64,000 nucleotides of DNA from Brachypodius melanocephalos (Eukaryota > Chordata > Aves > Passeriformes > Pycnonotidae). This document shows positions 61,821 through 64,000 of the stretch, one piece after another. The notes beneath the pieces are model-generated. The model did no database searches. It saw nothing but the letters and a program-made list of their open reading frames with translations, and was not told the origin of the DNA. The position numbers and the translations under genes are program-made. The stretch is from NCBI GenBank assembly GCA_013398615.1, contig VZSR01003798.1, positions 5,806,045 through 5,870,044 of the forward strand, read 5' to 3'. How positions within the stretch are numbered: the stretch's first letter is position 1; every line of letters starts with the position of its first letter.

Positions 61821-64000
61821 CTGAAATGCTTTGCAAGCTGCTCAGCTTCTGTTGACTGCTATCAAATGCCAACTCCATTTATGCCAGGCTGGGTATAAGT
61901 ATTCATGCTCATTTCAGAGGTAATTAATTTATCCTTTTTTAGCTAATAATAGCAATTTAAATAGATGCAGAAAGGAAGGAGAGGAAAAGAGCAAATGGGA
62001 AGAGAAAGAGATCATAGAAGGAACTTCAAACATGCAAAGAAGCACTGCTTGCTATTGTATCTGTCTGAGGTTATTCAAATTACCATACTCACACAGATCT
62101 GACTGGACTACAGATAATGAACTTGTATATACCCAGCAGAACAAATGGGCTCTGCAGTGCCCTTTCTGTGAGGCATATTGCTATGGTGCTGTCTGGCATC
62201 AGACATTTTGGTATTGATTGGGAGCATCTGTATTTCTGGGCTGCAGTCCTTCTCCCTTAAGATCTAACTTGAAATATGAAAGCCTCTAGGGCCCTTCACA
62301 TGCTGAGATGGAAAAATAAACCAGAGGGCTCTCAGGGGTTCAGAAGTTCCCATTTTATGGAGTGTTCCCCAGAGAAATGCATTGTGAGGGGTGCACTCTT
62401 TTCTCTGAGGTGGCCTTTATGCAGAGCAGGACACTGCTGACACCAGAATAGAACAGATGTGGGCTTTTTTTCCTAAGAGGATGCAAAGGGTAATGGGAGA
62501 ATCGGTCTGTTTGGACTATTGATCATTTTGAATGCAGGCAGAGGTGGGATTTCAGATTGGACATGTCACAGGTCTAGTGCTGAGGAGGCAGGTTCAGAGC
62601 ACTGTATGCAGCCTTATACAGACTATATCTGTACTGCAGCAGCAGCTGAACACCAGTTACATTAGATTTAGGGCTCTAGCACAAGATCAGGAGGAGAAAA
62701 CTCTGTCAGTGCAACTCTACTGGGGATCCCTGTCCTTTGTTTTCAGCTGTTTGACATTATTCAGAGGATATGGATGCACAAGGCATAACCGTAGTGGGAG
62801 TCTTTGTGTCTTGGTGGTGTGGGGGAACCTTAGACAAACACTAAGGTTGTTTCAAGGATCTTGGTTATTTAGTGTTTCCTTGTGGAACTTTTCCAAATGG
62901 TGTTCCCAGAGTCCCAAAATAGCTTGAGACTTGTGAAAACCAGAGAACAGTCAGATTTTTCATACTAGAACATGCTACAGTAGCTCCTTTTAGGCAGGCA
63001 TAGCAACCGAAGGAGTGAGTGGGGTGGCAGTCAGATGAAATGCACTTCCAACCCTTTAGAAACAAGCATGGTTTTTGTGAAGTTGTGTATTTTTCCCCTC
63101 TTCACTGCGATTGTCACTTCAGTTGACCTAGACTTAATCTGTCCACAGCTCCCACCAGAACTTTTTGAGGAACACAGTCATGTAGGTGAAAATTAGACTG
63201 ACTGAAGACCAAAACAGACCTTTCTATACCATGTGTTAGAGAGCTGATCATGTGGCACAGAACACAGGGACAAGAGACTTAGATCTGGATTATCTGGCTC
63301 AAAGGCTTCCCCATGTGGTGTTCTCATCCCTTGAGCCCAGCACAGTGGCTCAGATGTCCAAATGTCACAGAACTTAGAGGCAAACCAGAATGAATGCCAG
63401 TGGTCTGTGAGCTTCTGTAGAGCAGAATGTCTCCCCCCACCAGCAGCAGCATCAGAGGCTCCAGTCCTGCAGAGCAGGGTGAGGTGCTGAGAGTAGCAGT
63501 TGCCTCTGTCTGAAGTAGGCTTTCCTGTCATGGGTGAAATACGGGGCTAGAAGGAGACAAATCCCCTGTAAAACCACCTGTGGGATCCAGTTTTCACCAG
63601 AAGTTTGCACCTGTATAAATCATTCAGACAATAAGGAGTCCCGAATGGCTTTGGTTTAACAATGCTCACAGTCTCATTGTGTCCCCATTGCTGCCTCCTT
63701 TCTCTGCAAAGAGAAAAGAGGAGCAGAGATTTCTGCTTTCGAGGTAGATGCTGTTGCGTTGCAAGTCCTTTTGGTCTGGTGCCCAGCCTGCAAATGAGAG
63801 TCTGAGCAGGGCTCCTCTACTGTGGTGACAGTGTAGAGCTGCTATCTAGGAGCATATCAGAAACTTAGTAAGGCAAATAAGAGACTAAACAGTTAAAGGG
63901 GATAGAGAAGGCAGAGAAATTCATAATTAAAGCTGTCAGGTTGCAGTAAAAGGAGCACATAGCCTGGAAGGAGAGCGGGTGGGTGAGCAAAGTGTCATAT

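Larger units (their letters stand above)
55260..64000 (+). other. AGBL1: Downstream AGBL1 intron and/or 3' end, terminal exon unresolved
   Basis: The exon ending at 55259 leaves a split codon, so at least one more exon is expected. No conserved sequence tells me where it is, because the C-terminal tail of this family is poorly conserved. Several acceptor-like sites give short frames ending in stops; the one with the best pyrimidine tract is at 58547. I see no other gene, RNA or transposon here, only short homopolymers (for example an A14 run at 57393-57406) and a TTA microsatellite at 61804-61820. Confidence 0.5.

Noticed and set aside
1..64000. tRNA genes, LTR retrovirus pairs, CRISPR arrays, nested single-exon genes
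   Set aside because: Looked for by eye on both strands; nothing met even a weak standard. A covariance-model and repeat-library scan would be decisive.

Overview
This window looks like intron-dominated vertebrate nuclear DNA, most likely from a bird. The coding signal is four short blocks flanked by good AG/GT splice sites, tens of kilobases of non-coding sequence lie between them, and the few recognisable transposon scraps are CR1 LINE 3' ends with the ATTCTATG-type tail usual in avian genomes. There is no bacterial or viral gene organisation. The species cannot be fixed from the sequence alone.

The only protein-coding gene I can support is the 3' part of a cytosolic carboxypeptidase (M14 metallocarboxypeptidase, Nna1/CCP type) on the + strand. 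Four consecutive exons (13533-13662, 18225-18356, 22266-22442, 55099-55259) join in compatible phase and give an uninterrupted 200-residue stretch. It contains the substrate-binding Asn-Arg, the third zinc-ligand His (DYHGHS) and the catalytic Glu (YTMES). The wording of the conserved blocks fits AGBL1 (CCP4) better than its paralogue AGTPBP1 (CCP1), judged from memory of the family. The HxxE zinc-binding exon and everything N-terminal to it are not visible and should lie upstream. The last exon(s) after 55259 could not be identified with confidence.

Layout: 1-13532 is intron upstream of the first visible exon and contains a 100-N assembly gap (10952-11051), a dispersed direct repeat pair and one CR1 scrap. 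13533-22442 holds three exons separated by introns of about 4.6 and 3.9 kb, the first containing an internally deleted CR1. 22443-55098 is a single 32.7 kb intron with simple repeats, small palindromes, a CR1 tail and A/C-rich low-complexity DNA. 55099-55259 is the last recognised exon. 55260-64000 is downstream intron and/or 3' end.

I found no new biological system. The more unusual items are a dispersed ~90 bp duplication (1834-1924 and 3637-3724), a 20 bp-arm palindrome (54110-54154), the oversized intron, a CpG-dense spot inside one exon and the unresolved C-terminus. Almost all other open frames are short, lack splice-compatible context or known motifs, and are best read as chance.
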